From NCBI RefSeq assembly GCF_039691755.1, contig NZ_CP137552.1:930001-994000 (forward strand): 64,000 bases of DNA. Direction: 5' to 3'. Shown here piece after piece: positions 8,073-15,967 of the stretch (position 1 is its first letter; every line of letters starts with the position of its first letter). A model generated the notes under the pieces. The model was not told the DNA's origin. It searched no databases and saw only the letters and a program-made list of their open reading frames with translations. The translations under genes were made by a program, and so were the position numbers. The DNA is from Halomonas sp. Bachu 37 (GTDB taxonomy: Bacteria > Pseudomonadota > Gammaproteobacteria > Pseudomonadales > Halomonadaceae).

Positions 8073-8404
8073 TTATTCGTTATCGGGGGCCTTGGCCAGG
8101 GCGTACCAGGAGGTACGCAGGTAGTCGTGAGTCTTCGGTCAGAGCACCATACCGAGGGTCCCCCGGCGTTCGGCACTCGCTCGATGTTCAGCGAGCATCT
8201 CCTCTGATCACGGTACCCTGCCACGCACCTCGATCTCTTCGATAGGCGCTCGACAGCCGCATACGCCGCTGCCCGTAACATGGGTGGCTTCTGATCGAGT
8301 GCACCAGCGTAGCGGGTTTCCCGTGGCTCGTTGGCGCCAATTTCAGCGATTAGTTCGGCTATCAGCTGGGCTTCTGGATCGTCACTGGCAACCGGAGCCG
8401 GTTC
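8073..8404 (-). pseudogene. Degraded small gene with in-frame TGA
   Basis: Directly after the stop of the gene at 8405-8725 the same frame remains coding-like (SDDPEAQLIAELIAEIGANE, then RAAAYAAVERLSKR). It then loses frame near 8235. In another frame, an ATG at 8198 leads through AERRGTLGMVL, an in-frame TGA at 8139-8141, and THDYLRTSWYALAKAPDNE to a TAA at 8073. The end has the look of a real C-terminus. I read this as one or two small genes in decay. Confidence 0.45.
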
Positions 8405-8725
8405 TTACGGGCAGATCCATCCAGACACACGGAAGTGGCTACCTCGGTAGGTGAAGAGCGCACCGATATCCGGCGCCAGCATGCGCTGCTGAGACGCCTG
8501 ACTGGGTGGCGTAGGCGCTTCGGGGAGCTTTACTGCGATATCCCCAGGATGGATCTGTGTCTCTTCACACGACCAGTGATCACCCACCCAATCATCGACA
8601 ATCCAATCAATACCGTCACCCGGGACCCGACGAACCAGTCTGACGATCGAGCCATCGTGAAGGCGGAATACCTGCATCGACTCCAGCAGGTGACGGTTGC
8701 GGTACCAGTCGTCGAGATTGTCCAT
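8405..8725 (-). CDS. Hypothetical protein, 106 aa
   Basis: The ATG at 8725 has AAGGGG upstream. The protein begins MDNLDDWYRNRHLL and contains VFRLHDGSIVRLVRRV, IDWIVDDWVGDHWSCEE and, near the end, LFTYRGSHFRVSGWICP. The repeated strands with Trp and Asp suggest a small beta-rich domain, perhaps an SH3-like or TUDOR-like barrel, but no family can be named. The frame continues as a decayed stretch after the TAA. Confidence 0.6.
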   Translation of the reverse strand: MDNLDDWYRNRHLLESMQVFRLHDGSIVRLVRRVPGDGIDWIVDDWVGDHWSCEETQIHPGDIAVKLPEAPTPPSQASQQRMLAPDIGALFTYRGSHFRVSGWICP

Positions 8726-8833
8726 GGTCGTACCCCTTGCGGCGCGATGAATTAACTGGAAATGAGCATACAACAAAACGCCTGCGATCCAAGCGCCGGC
8801 GGACATTGGGAGGATCGACAGGGCGTGGTGGGA

Positions 8834-9484
8834 TTACCGGCCGGGGCGAGGCTCGGCAGCCAGCCGCTCGGCCGGGTATTGCCGAAGAAACTCGGCGCTT
8901 TGAGCGTCGGTTGCGGACAGCCACTCCTCGACCTGTGCCTGCGGGAGAATGACGACCATCCGCCGTTCGGCCCCGGGACGATGAAAGTGCTGCATCAAGG
9001 GATGATCGTCGGCATTGACCGTCAACATGCTGTAGCTATGCACGGTATCGCCTGCCGGCGAGCGCCAGCGCTCCCATAACCCGGCAATGCTCAGGAGTTC
9101 TCCATCTCGTCGCGTGATGCGTGTGGGAACCGCACGGCCGCTGCGCCAGTCGGGTTCGTAGATGGAGAGCGCCGGGATGATGCAATGTCGGGCCTCGCGC
9201 CAGGCGCCACGAAAGGAGGGCTTGATTGAAGCCGTCTCACTGCGAGCGTTATAGGTCTTCCTGGCCAGCTTTTCATCCTTCGCCCACGGAGGCAGCAGAC
9301 CGAATCGGCCGACGAGAGCGTCCAGGTGGGGCGCGTCTTCGTCGTCTGGGTCAGCATCCTGCGCCTGGCGAATGAAGGGGCCGGTGTAGCCTGGCCAAAG
9401 ATCGTGGGTCACGGGCTCGCTCGGCGCCACGTCGTAGGCTGCCCTCAAGGCATCCATGCTGGGGGCTTCGTAGTGACTGCACAT
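8834..9484 (-). CDS. SRAP-domain protein (YedK/HMCES-like)
   Basis: This family crosslinks its N-terminal cysteine to abasic sites in single-stranded DNA and shields them. The 216-residue product starts MCSHYE, so Cys2 becomes the N-terminal residue after Met removal. It also has FGLLPPWAKD (61-70), KTYNARSETA (76-85, Asn79), CIIPALSIYEPDW (101-113, Glu110 in place of the usual YEW) and TVNADDHPL with HFHRPGAERRMVVIL (155-180). The start at 9484 is fixed by the need for Cys2. Length fits the family. It is a single gene, common on mobile elements. Confidence 0.9.
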   Translation of the reverse strand: MCSHYEAPSMDALRAAYDVAPSEPVTHDLWPGYTGPFIRQAQDADPDDEDAPHLDALVGRFGLLPPWAKDEKLARKTYNARSETASIKPSFRGAWREARHCIIPALSIYEPDWRSGRAVPTRITRRDGELLSIAGLWERWRSPAGDTVHSYSMLTVNADDHPLMQHFHRPGAERRMVVILPQAQVEEWLSATDAQSAEFLRQYPAERLAAEPRPGR

Positions 9485-9698
9485 AGGGCTACCTCGGACT
9501 ATGACTATGCCATCACTATAGCGCGAGGGTCGGTACGGGACCGGGGCACTTTTCGGGCGCCACCTCGTAGACCTCTGCCGGGCCAGTTCCGATCTCTTCG
9601 TTCGCGTTGACTTCAATGAGGCATTAACTGGGGCTTCGGTCGGCTCTCGACAGGCTGGACTGTCGGTCTCACTGGGGAAATTCTAGGTGCAGGCGCGC

Positions 9699-9740
9699 TT
9701 TAACTAAAAATCCATTTTTTCTGTTGTGAGTTTAGTTAAA
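9699..9740. promoter_or_regulatory. Perfect 10-bp inverted repeat upstream of the nucleotidyltransferase-fold gene
   Basis: TTTAACTAAA (9699-9708) and TTTAGTTAAA (9731-9740) are exact reverse complements, spaced 22 bp, in an AT-rich stretch that ends 28 bp before the ATG at 9769. It looks like an operator overlapping the promoter. The centre-to-centre spacing of 32 bp is about three helix turns, which fits a dimeric or paired repressor. The regulator is unknown. Confidence 0.6.
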
Positions 9741-9768
9741 ATAGCTCCAGCAACCTTGAGGGCATGCC

Positions 9769-10782
9769 ATGAGCTACATCCCCCTACAACTGGAACAGGC
9801 AAGAGTGGCCACCAACACTCGTCAACTCTTCGAGGCCCTTGAAGATCTTCGGGCCCAGGCACAGAGCGTGGCGGGCTCCATGCACTGGAAGCAGATCAAT
9901 GGCCAGGAGTATCTCTATCGAGCCTACTCGCATGGCAAGAATCGCTCCTTGGGTCCACGATCGCCAAAGACGGAAGCCGTGAAAGCGGCTTTTGAGGAAA
10001 ACAAGCAACGATACAAGACCCGTGAACAGTCTCTCAAGGAGCAAATCAGCCTCCATGCGGCGTATGTGCGGGCTAACCGGTTGAATCGCTTTCCGCTGAC
10101 GGCGGCTCGCGTCATCCGATCGTTACAGCGTGAAGGGATTCCCTTTCGCATCGTGGGCACCAATGCGCTGTGCGTCTACGAGGCACGGGCAGGCGTGCTT
10201 ATCGAGCCCGAGCACTTGGCTACCGCGGATATCGACGTACTGATGGATGTCAGGCAGGGTATGCGCATCGTGGCCCAGTCCAAGCCTTCAGGGCTGCTGT
10301 CGTTGCTCCAACGTAGCGACAGGAGCTTTCGACGCCTCTCGGATGCAAGCTTTTCATTCTGTGCGGCCAATGATGCCGGCTATCGAGTTGACTTCATCAC
10401 CCAGGGGGGAGGCGACGAACTGCAGTTGAACGAGTTTGAGCGCCAGCTGGAGGCAGAGGATCTGACGCCAGTGACGATTGCCTCGCTGAAATGGCTGGTT
10501 GCCTCGCCACGCTTTACCGCTGTGGTGTTCGATGAGAAAGGCATGCCGCTACGTATTCCCACCGTCGATCCCCGGGCATACGTGCTGCACAAGCTGTATG
10601 TCAGTCAGCGCGCCGATCGTGATCCGGTCAAGCGTCACAGGGACGCAGCTCAGGCACAGTTGATGGCGACGATTCTGCATCGCGAGCTGCGCGAGTTACC
10701 CTCCACCCGAGCCGTGATCAGGGCGTTCCCTCACGTCGTTCGTAAGGCGGCTGGCAATGAGCTGGATGAATTCGACCTGTAG
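9769..10782 (+). CDS. GSU2403-family nucleotidyltransferase-fold protein
   Basis: The 337-residue protein has an N-terminal helical region (1-110) with a motif WKQINGQEYLYRAYS and SLGPRSPKTE. A nucleotidyltransferase-like core follows: FRIVGTNALCVYEARAG (about 124-140), TADIDVLMD (151-159, the DxD metal motif), and YRVDFIT (206-212, third acidic residue). The C-terminal part has RAYVLHKLYVSQR. The pattern matches the GSU2403 group, related in fold to AbiEii-type toxins. It stands alone with its own operator-like repeat. Substrate unknown; a defence or toxin role would be inference. Confidence 0.75.
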   Translation: MSYIPLQLEQARVATNTRQLFEALEDLRAQAQSVAGSMHWKQINGQEYLYRAYSHGKNRSLGPRSPKTEAVKAAFEENKQRYKTREQSLKEQISLHAAYVRANRLNRFPLTAARVIRSLQREGIPFRIVGTNALCVYEARAGVLIEPEHLATADIDVLMDVRQGMRIVAQSKPSGLLSLLQRSDRSFRRLSDASFSFCAANDAGYRVDFITQGGGDELQLNEFERQLEAEDLTPVTIASLKWLVASPRFTAVVFDEKGMPLRIPTVDPRAYVLHKLYVSQRADRDPVKRHRDAAQAQLMATILHRELRELPSTRAVIRAFPHVVRKAAGNELDEFDL

Positions 10783-10851
10783 CGACGCCATCATCCTTGC
10801 GCTGGGTGATACCGGACACTACGCCGCACCGAGCCCAGGCAGCCTAATGGC

Positions 10852-10925
10852 TCAGAGCGATCGTAGGCTCTTCATGCCGAACTCGTAATGGGCCACCCCA
10901 GACGGTGCCAGCCGTCGCCACAGGA
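10852..10925 (-). pseudogene. C-terminal relic of a paralogue of the gene at 15968-16333
   Basis: Read on the minus strand with one frameshift, the stretch gives GDGWHRLG then VAHYEFGMKSLRSL and a stop. The intact gene at 15968-16333 has DDGWHRLGVAHYEYGARDLRAL at its end. Only this tail survives here. It shows that the family was duplicated inside the island. Confidence 0.55.
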
Positions 10926-11016
10926 TACGCCAGGCAGAGCGCTTGCTCAGATTATCGATGCAGCAAGCGAGTGCTTTTTCAGCAGAAGAAGGAGGCTCAC
11001 CGCCTCTCGAAGCCGC

Positions 11017-11409
11017 TCATCCGCCACCATGGATGGGGCAGTAGCCGCCCTGCATCGCGACCCACTCCTTCGGGCCATTCGAGGGGGTGCTGCCGCGCAC
11101 CGGGTTGCGGCACGACTGGCCCTTGGCGGTCTGCGCCGAACAGGTGACGTCCCGATGGCCTTCGGCCGCGATCCAGGCCTGCAGTTGATCTCGCGTCACG
11201 CGATGGCAGCGAGCCGAGTACCCGAGGGGATCTTGCAGGTACGAAAGCAACTCTTCCGCATCCAGCTCCAGTGACCAGCACAGGCCGTAGGGCGATTGAG
11301 GAAGCAGCAGAAACGAGATGCCAGCGGCCTCGATCTGCTCAATAACGGCATGAGCGTCCTGGGCGGATACGCCCCGAAAGGGGCTTGATGGATCAATTTC
11401 CTGGGTCAT
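11017..11409 (-). CDS. Cys/His small protein, 130 aa (paralogue of 5056-5399)
   Basis: The protein has an N-terminal helical half (SAQDAHAVIEQIEAAGISFLLL), then LELDAEELLSYLQDPLGYSARCHRVTRDQLQAW and a C-terminal motif CSAQTAKGQSCRN, WVAMQGGYCPIHGGG. The three cysteines plus the CPIH pair suggest a metal-binding knuckle. The frameshifted gene at 5056-5399 shares the motif order DPxGY, HRxTRxxxxAW, C-(7)-CRN, W-x(4-5)-GxxCxxH. No named family recognised. Confidence 0.65.
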   Translation of the reverse strand: MTQEIDPSSPFRGVSAQDAHAVIEQIEAAGISFLLLPQSPYGLCWSLELDAEELLSYLQDPLGYSARCHRVTRDQLQAWIAAEGHRDVTCSAQTAKGQSCRNPVRGSTPSNGPKEWVAMQGGYCPIHGGG

Positions 11410-11474
11410 GCGATGCCCCCTTGGGCGTCACGCAGGCAGGGGGGCTTCGTCGGGCTCGGCCTTTCCCTGCCTGC

Positions 11475-11570
11475 TTACAACACCACCGCCAGGGCATAGC
11501 CGAGCGCGGCGCCCGCGGGGGCAGTGTACATGCAATACGTCAGAACAAGGCTGTAGTTGATACGAGGCAT
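11475..11570 (-). CDS. Tiny membrane protein, 31 aa
   Basis: An ATG with a good ribosome binding site (GGAGAACTGTC) starts a 31-residue product with MPRINYSLVLTYCMYTAP and a glycine/alanine-rich end AGAALGYALAVVL. It is mostly hydrophobic, likely one membrane helix. Small size makes the call tentative. Confidence 0.4.
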   Translation of the reverse strand: MPRINYSLVLTYCMYTAPAGAALGYALAVVL

Positions 11571-11610
11571 GACAGTTCTCCAGAGGTTTTTAAATAGTCT
11601 ACCTGACCGG

Positions 11611-11651
11611 CAGAAACAATGTTTTAGCAGAAACAATGTTTTAGCAGAAAC
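11611..11651. repeat. 17-bp tandem repeat, 2.4 copies
   Basis: CAGAAACAATGTTTTAG is present twice in tandem followed by CAGAAAC. The unit contains a partial palindrome (AAACA...TGTTT). It lies 41 bp upstream of the tiny membrane-protein gene on the minus strand and may be a binding site array or a replication-slippage product. Confidence 0.7.
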
Positions 11652-11892
11652 GCTGCCGGTAGCAAGGAGCAAGGGGAGGGAGTTACATCTTTCTCACAAT
11701 CCTTATGCTAGCAGTCAGCTCTAAGCGACGCTGCGAGCCGGGTGTGGCACTATTCGCTCCGGGCTCGGATACCACGTCGCTGCCTGCTCAGCGCATGCAG
11801 GTCGGCCACGAACTCAGGTATAGGCGTCCAACTATCAAGGGCCCTCATATCAACCGGTCTGAGAGGCTCAAGGTGTAAACGGAGAAAGGGAT

Positions 11893-12442
11893 ATGTTCGG
11901 AAGAATTGTGCTCGTGGCGTTGGTGATCAGCGTTATTTACCGGGGTACGTATAATTTTTCACAAGACTGGCTATTTTATATCCAGTATGTCTCCTACATC
12001 TTAGCCACCTTGATTTTTAGGTGCCGTGATCAAATTCATAAGAGGTTACTGTATCAGCGCACCTGCGCCTGGACACTACCCCAGCGGGGCGTTCAGGAAC
12101 TATACGGCGATCGAAGATTTCGTTGTAAGGGCTCGTCAATTTCTCACCCCGGCAAAGGCCCTTTTATTCAGTGCCGTGGCTTTTGGCATTTGCTTGGCGG
12201 TGGACCCAATGAACCCATTCGAGGCATTTCTCTCCCCCATTAAGTATGGAACGATGCCGGAAAGGCCCGCCGAGATTGGGTTCCACGTACTGATCGTTCT
12301 CTTTTTCATGCCCTGGCTGCTCGGCGGATTGCAAGAATCCGTCATTGGCATCCTTGATACCGTTACTGGGAAGCTGTCCCACGTACGGTATAGGCTGATC
12401 GTGGACAATTATGGCCCTGAATATCTCACCTCGATCGTGTAG
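11893..12442 (+). pseudogene. Membrane protein with single frameshift in a T5 run
   Basis: An ATG with GGAGAAAGGGAT upstream starts MFGRIVLVALVISVIY, FYIQYVSYILATLIF, a frame that soon loses quality. One base less in the T run near 12013-12017 joins it to the downstream frame (GAVIKFIRGY, FLTPAKALLFSAVAFGICLAVDP, FHVLIVLFFMPWLLGGLQESVIG) and gives a continuous protein of about 182 residues with four hydrophobic segments. The C-terminus (RYRLIVDNYGPEY) is soluble. It is either a recent pseudogene, a sequencing error or a phase-variable gene. Family unknown. Confidence 0.6.
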
Positions 12443-12499
12443 GCACAAGCGCCAGCAAGACCACGCGATCAAGGCCGATGACAGGGTGGTACGTCTAGC

Positions 12500-12844
12500 A
12501 TGACCGAGCCCGCCCGTGAGACATTAATCCAGCTGACCCGTGACCTGGATACGGCCCCGGTGGAATGTGACGGCATGGCCCGGCTGGTGACCACGCGCTT
12601 GACTAAGGCCGGGATTCCCCACCAGGTGGAAGCGGGGCGCTTGGACACGCCTAATGGCCCCATTGCGCCTCACTTCTGGGTCCGTTGCGGACCGTGGGTG
12701 ATCGATTACCGAGTACGGCTCTGGGTGGGCGAGGGGGATGGCGTTCCGCATGGCGTGGTCGGCCAGGGTGATTGGCAGTACCTCGGTGAGCCTGTGGCCA
12801 TGCCGGCACTGCCTGACGCGATCTTTGACCTTCTTCGTTGCTGA
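12500..12844 (+). CDS. Hypothetical protein, 114 aa
   Basis: The protein begins with a helical segment (ETLIQLTRDLDTAPVECDGMARLVTTRLTKAG) followed by a beta-rich half with PHFWVRCGPWVIDYRVRLWV and a PHGVVGQGDWQYLGEP motif. The HFWxxxGxWxIDYR pattern resembles papain-like or transglutaminase-like folds in which His and Asp lie on such strands, but the cysteine position is not certain. No name assigned. It ends 7 bp inside a downstream fragment. Confidence 0.6.
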   Translation: MTEPARETLIQLTRDLDTAPVECDGMARLVTTRLTKAGIPHQVEAGRLDTPNGPIAPHFWVRCGPWVIDYRVRLWVGEGDGVPHGVVGQGDWQYLGEPVAMPALPDAIFDLLRC

Positions 12845-13107
12845 CTGTCTCCGATGTCGATTCTCCGCAGGCGCAGGTGTATGAGATCCTGACCGGATCA
12901 GAGCACCTCACGGCCTCGTTTACCGGTCGGAAACTGACAGTCAAAGCAATTGACCGCTGGCAGCGCCAGACGCACCTGGTCGTCCGGGCTCAAGATGACG
13001 CAGGACTATGGTCCGCGCCGGCCAGTGTGATGATCGAGGTGGTCGAATCCCTGAATTCGCAGATCGGAAACGGGGGCGCACGCATGGTGTTCAAGTACGG
13101 CTTCTAG
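12838..13107 (+). pseudogene. Fragment with cadherin/Ig-like repeat character
   Basis: A frame opening at a TTG within the end of the preceding gene encodes TVSDVDSPQAQVYEILTG, LTASFTGRKLTVKAI, HLVVRAQDDAGLWSAPASV. This alternation is typical of cadherin-like or VCBS-type modules of bacterial surface adhesins, which are normally parts of very large proteins. No start with a ribosome binding site is visible. It probably is a residual piece of a deleted adhesin gene. Confidence 0.4.
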
Positions 13108-13214
13108 GGGCTATCCACTCGCCTTGAAGGACATTGATCCTCTTATCGCCCGTCCACCGTGCCGGGCTTTTTGATGCGTGACTCATGCTTTTGTCTTGCC
13201 GGGCAGCAGCGCCC

Positions 13215-14528
13215 TTAGCCGGTCTCGACCGTGACGTCAGCAGACCTATGCGCGTCCCACGGGGCAGACGGTGAGTGCTCTGCCATGAAGCGCCGGTAAT
13301 GCTCGGCGAGCAATGCCTGGGAGGCGGGTATCCTACCAGTAGTCATCCGCTTGCCGGCGAGCGCCTGGTAGGTGGGATCGTCTGACAGCGATGGTGCGAT
13401 GGCCAGGGTCAGGGTGTCAGGATGGATAGAGACACGAAAGCGATCGAACAGGCGGTGGATGTCGACCCGCAGGCACAGGCCGTTGGCCGTGTGGTTCGAG
13501 TGCGGCCCGGTATAGGGGCTGATATGCGCGGCTTCCAGGATGACACTTTCCCGGCAACCACTGAGACAGCAGCGCCCCCCATAGTTGGCCAGCACGTCCA
13601 GACGAAACTCAGGCTGACCTTCCCGGACCACGGTTTCATGTTGGCGACGCGTGCGCCGATCGGTACGCAGGGCCTCGACACTCGGCGGGGGCGGACTGGG
13701 TACCGCGATGCGCTCCGGCGAAGGAGGGCCTTCGCTCACATCCCGATCGGGCAGCTCGTCGACCAGCTTGAGTATCTCGCTGTGCCGCATCAGTGCCTGC
13801 CAGCCAGTGTCGACAGCAATTCCCTGCCGGGCGCGCAGAAGCGCCAGCGCACCACAGGCCGCTTCCAGGCTGGCAAAGCTCTCCGGGCGACGCTCCCAGG
13901 CATCCTTGAGCTCATCTTCACTCAACTCGTACAGGTCCTGGCGCGTCAGCGCGGGGAAGGAGAGATCACTATCGTCGGGAACCGACGCTGGAGCTGGAGC
14001 TGGGACGGGGAGGGGAGCGTCCTCCAGCGGGACATCAGGCGCTGGCGCTTTGGCCTCAGGCTCAACATTTGGCACCAGCGACTGGATCTCCTTCCGGTCC
14101 ATATAGGAGAGCCACCCCTGGTAGGTCTCGACAATACCGGTAGCGACCTCGATGATGGCCAGCACTTCGGCCGCGGCTTCGCGGGAGCCGCAGAGCTGCT
14201 CTCGGTGCTCCCAGATGAGATGAACCTCATCGAGCGTCAGCTCGGCAATGTCATCGGGCTCGTAGACCCAGAGATACCCCAGGGGCGGGTAGGTCCTGAG
14301 CACGGGCTCGGGCTCGGGGGCGTCGTCGCTGACCAGGTAGATAGGCGACAAGGCGCGGTGCGTCTGCAGCACGCTGAGCTCATGGTGTTCGAGCATGCCG
14401 GTAAGGTCTATGCCGTAGGCGTAATCAGGTACGACGGGCTTGCCTCTTGCCGGCATCCAAGAGGGCCCTTTGAGAGGGTAGACGTTTCTCTTGGCTTTGC
14501 GCTTTCCGCGGTTATGTTGGGACGGCAT
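13215..14528 (-). CDS. HNH endonuclease domain protein
   Basis: The C-terminal 140 residues form an HNH module of the HNH_2 type: FRLDVLANYGGRCCLSGCRESVILEAAHISPY, then NGLCLRVDIHRLFDRF and a following SIHPDTLTLAIAPSL. The N-terminal 290 residues are low-complexity, acidic and proline-rich with two similar helical repeats (ELTLDEVHLIWEHREQLCGSREAAAEVLAII and ELSEDELKDAWERRPESFASLEAACGALALL). The repeats suggest a duplicated recognition or protein-binding segment. The start is uncertain: ATG at 14528, or TTG at 14546; neither has a clear ribosome binding site. HNH proteins of this type are often restriction or defence nucleases. Confidence 0.75.
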   Translation of the reverse strand: MPSQHNRGKRKAKRNVYPLKGPSWMPARGKPVVPDYAYGIDLTGMLEHHELSVLQTHRALSPIYLVSDDAPEPEPVLRTYPPLGYLWVYEPDDIAELTLDEVHLIWEHREQLCGSREAAAEVLAIIEVATGIVETYQGWLSYMDRKEIQSLVPNVEPEAKAPAPDVPLEDAPLPVPAPAPASVPDDSDLSFPALTRQDLYELSEDELKDAWERRPESFASLEAACGALALLRARQGIAVDTGWQALMRHSEILKLVDELPDRDVSEGPPSPERIAVPSPPPPSVEALRTDRRTRRQHETVVREGQPEFRLDVLANYGGRCCLSGCRESVILEAAHISPYTGPHSNHTANGLCLRVDIHRLFDRFRVSIHPDTLTLAIAPSLSDDPTYQALAGKRMTTGRIPASQALLAEHYRRFMAEHSPSAPWDAHRSADVTVETG

Positions 14529-14549
14529 GGTCGCTTGAGTGCTCAACGT

Positions 14550-14936
14550 TCAGGGATGGGTTACAGGTGTGCTCAGCTGATGACGCGCCAGGCACATTCG
14601 ACCGAACGCTTCCTCTTCCAGGATGCGTTCAATCGCCGCTACTGGAATCGGGGCATGACTGACATGCTCCCACTCCAGGTGACGCTCCAGCGTGCAGGCG
14701 TCTGGCTGAAGTTCAAGGATCACCAGCTCGCACGCTACCCCTGTTTCTTCCTCGTGCTCTTCATAGGCCTCCCCCAGCCAGTTGAGCAGGGCATTTTTAC
14801 ACGCCTCGGCAGAAGGAAAGAGGTAGACCGCAGGTATCGTTTCTCCCAGCTCCTTTGAAAATCGCCCAATCATGGGCATCAGGCCATGTGCCTGGATGCT
14901 TGGCAGGTTTTCCTTGAGGGTGACGTGATAGTACAT
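14550..14936 (-). CDS. Uncharacterised protein, ADP-ribosyltransferase-like N-terminus
   Basis: The 128-residue product begins MYYHVTLKENLPSIQAHGLMP, a pattern (YH-x-T-x(3)-NLxSIxxxGL) shared by DarT-like and other ADP-ribosyltransferase-fold proteins. It continues with IPAVYLFPSAEACKNALLNWL and an acidic helix (EAYEEHEEETG), then CELVILEL. The typical C-terminal catalytic Glu cannot be assigned. The gene sits just upstream of the HNH gene on the same strand (about 21 bp). Fold inferred, function unknown. Confidence 0.55.
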   Translation of the reverse strand: MYYHVTLKENLPSIQAHGLMPMIGRFSKELGETIPAVYLFPSAEACKNALLNWLGEAYEEHEEETGVACELVILELQPDACTLERHLEWEHVSHAPIPVAAIERILEEEAFGRMCLARHQLSTPVTHP

Positions 14937-15442
14937 GGCGATACCTGAGTGGCGTGACTGGCCGTCTTCGCAGACTGCAGGCGTGACGGCATGTGGGTAA
15001 GGCCATCCTATCACCGGACATCAGACATCAAAGCGCGGATATAAAAGGGATCAGCATGACCTGTCATGTCCGGCATCAGCCTATGATCACCTTGAGCCAA
15101 GATGCCGATCAGGGATGGCGATATCTAATCCACGAGTGAAAAAATCGAAAAAAAGGGGTTGCTGAAAACGGCAAGCATGTAAATATACGCTCCATGAAGA
15201 CGAGGCGGCCAGGCCCCTCGACACTCAACCAGTTAATGCAGCCCGGCCCCGGGGTGAATCGGGGCGGCCCAGCCGACGGTGGCCTGTAACACCGGCAAGA
15301 GATCACTGAGTCCAGGTATCCTCAAACGGTACCGCCTCCGCTCGGGGGGTCTCTAAAATCCAAAAGCCCTCGTGGTCGAGCCTGTCTCCCGCGAGGGCTT
15401 TTTCTTTACCAGTCTTCGGCAATGGAAGCAGAACTTGTTCGG
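14937..15442. other. Gene-free stretch with a terminator
   Basis: No convincing gene is present between the ART-like gene and the gene ending at 15443. A strong terminator-like palindrome lies at 15362-15403. A short AT-rich stretch at 15130-15160 and dyad CATGACCTGTCATG at 15054-15067 could belong to a promoter for the minus-strand genes. Confidence 0.5.
15362..15408. terminator. Bidirectional intrinsic terminator
   Basis: AAAAGCCCTCG (15362-15372) pairs with CGAGGGCTTTTT (15392-15403), followed by TCTTT. The 11-bp stem has U-tracts on both strands, so it can end transcripts from either side. Confidence 0.8.
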
Positions 15443-15940
15443 TTATTTCCGTTTCGTGCTCCGGGGATTAGGGTAATTTCCCCTCAAAAAGGCTTGAAGA
15501 CAGGCATCGTCGAGATACCGATCAACCGCCGTCAGCCAAAGTGGCCGCTGCATCTCGGCCTTCAGGTCCTCCTTGATGGCGGCACGGCCCGGCCGTATCG
15601 GTTGGGGTTTTATGGTCCGTTGACGGCAGGCACGCACAGCTTTGTGCTCTGAGATATCCGGATTTTCAGGCGTTCCCTGAGTCTCCACCGCCGGTGTTAC
15701 GACAACCGGAGGCTCGTCCTCTTCGTGGGCTTGGGATTGCTGAGCCCTGGCCGGCTGCGACATCAACTCGGACTGGCGCTTTATGACGTCCTTGAGCACG
15801 CCACCGAGTGCCTGAGGATTGTCGCCCAGGCGCTTTCCGAGTTGATTAAGCGCAGGAAAACGATTTTCCCTGACGACATCTCGGATAGCGTCATGTAATG
15901 GCGCATGGGGCAAGTCCTTCTGTTCCCTGTTTTTGGTCAC
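15443..15940 (-). CDS. Hypothetical protein, 165 aa
   Basis: The protein has a helical N-terminal domain (MTKNREQKDLPHAPLHDAIRD, FPALNQLGKRLGDNPQALG), a Gln/Glu/Pro-rich linker (about 65-105) and a basic C-terminal part with RPLWLTAVDRYLDDACLQAFLRGNY. No family recognised. It follows the gene at 15968 by 27 bp and is probably in the same operon. Confidence 0.55.
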   Translation of the reverse strand: MTKNREQKDLPHAPLHDAIRDVVRENRFPALNQLGKRLGDNPQALGGVLKDVIKRQSELMSQPARAQQSQAHEEDEPPVVVTPAVETQGTPENPDISEHKAVRACRQRTIKPQPIRPGRAAIKEDLKAEMQRPLWLTAVDRYLDDACLQAFLRGNYPNPRSTKRK

Positions 15941-15967
15941 GACAACGTCCTCTCGACAAGCGATCGA

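Noticed and set aside
11611..11651. CRISPR array
   Set aside because: Units are 17 bp and directly adjacent without spacers; no cas genes are in the window.
13422..14858. Long plus-strand open frame of 478 codons opposite the HNH gene
   Set aside because: It lies antisense to a gene with clear HNH motifs, has no family resemblance and no ribosome binding site. High GC leaves long shadow frames.
15109..15306. 65-codon minus-strand frame in the gap before the terminator
   Set aside because: No ribosome binding site and an unlikely composition (many Cys, Pro and Arg).
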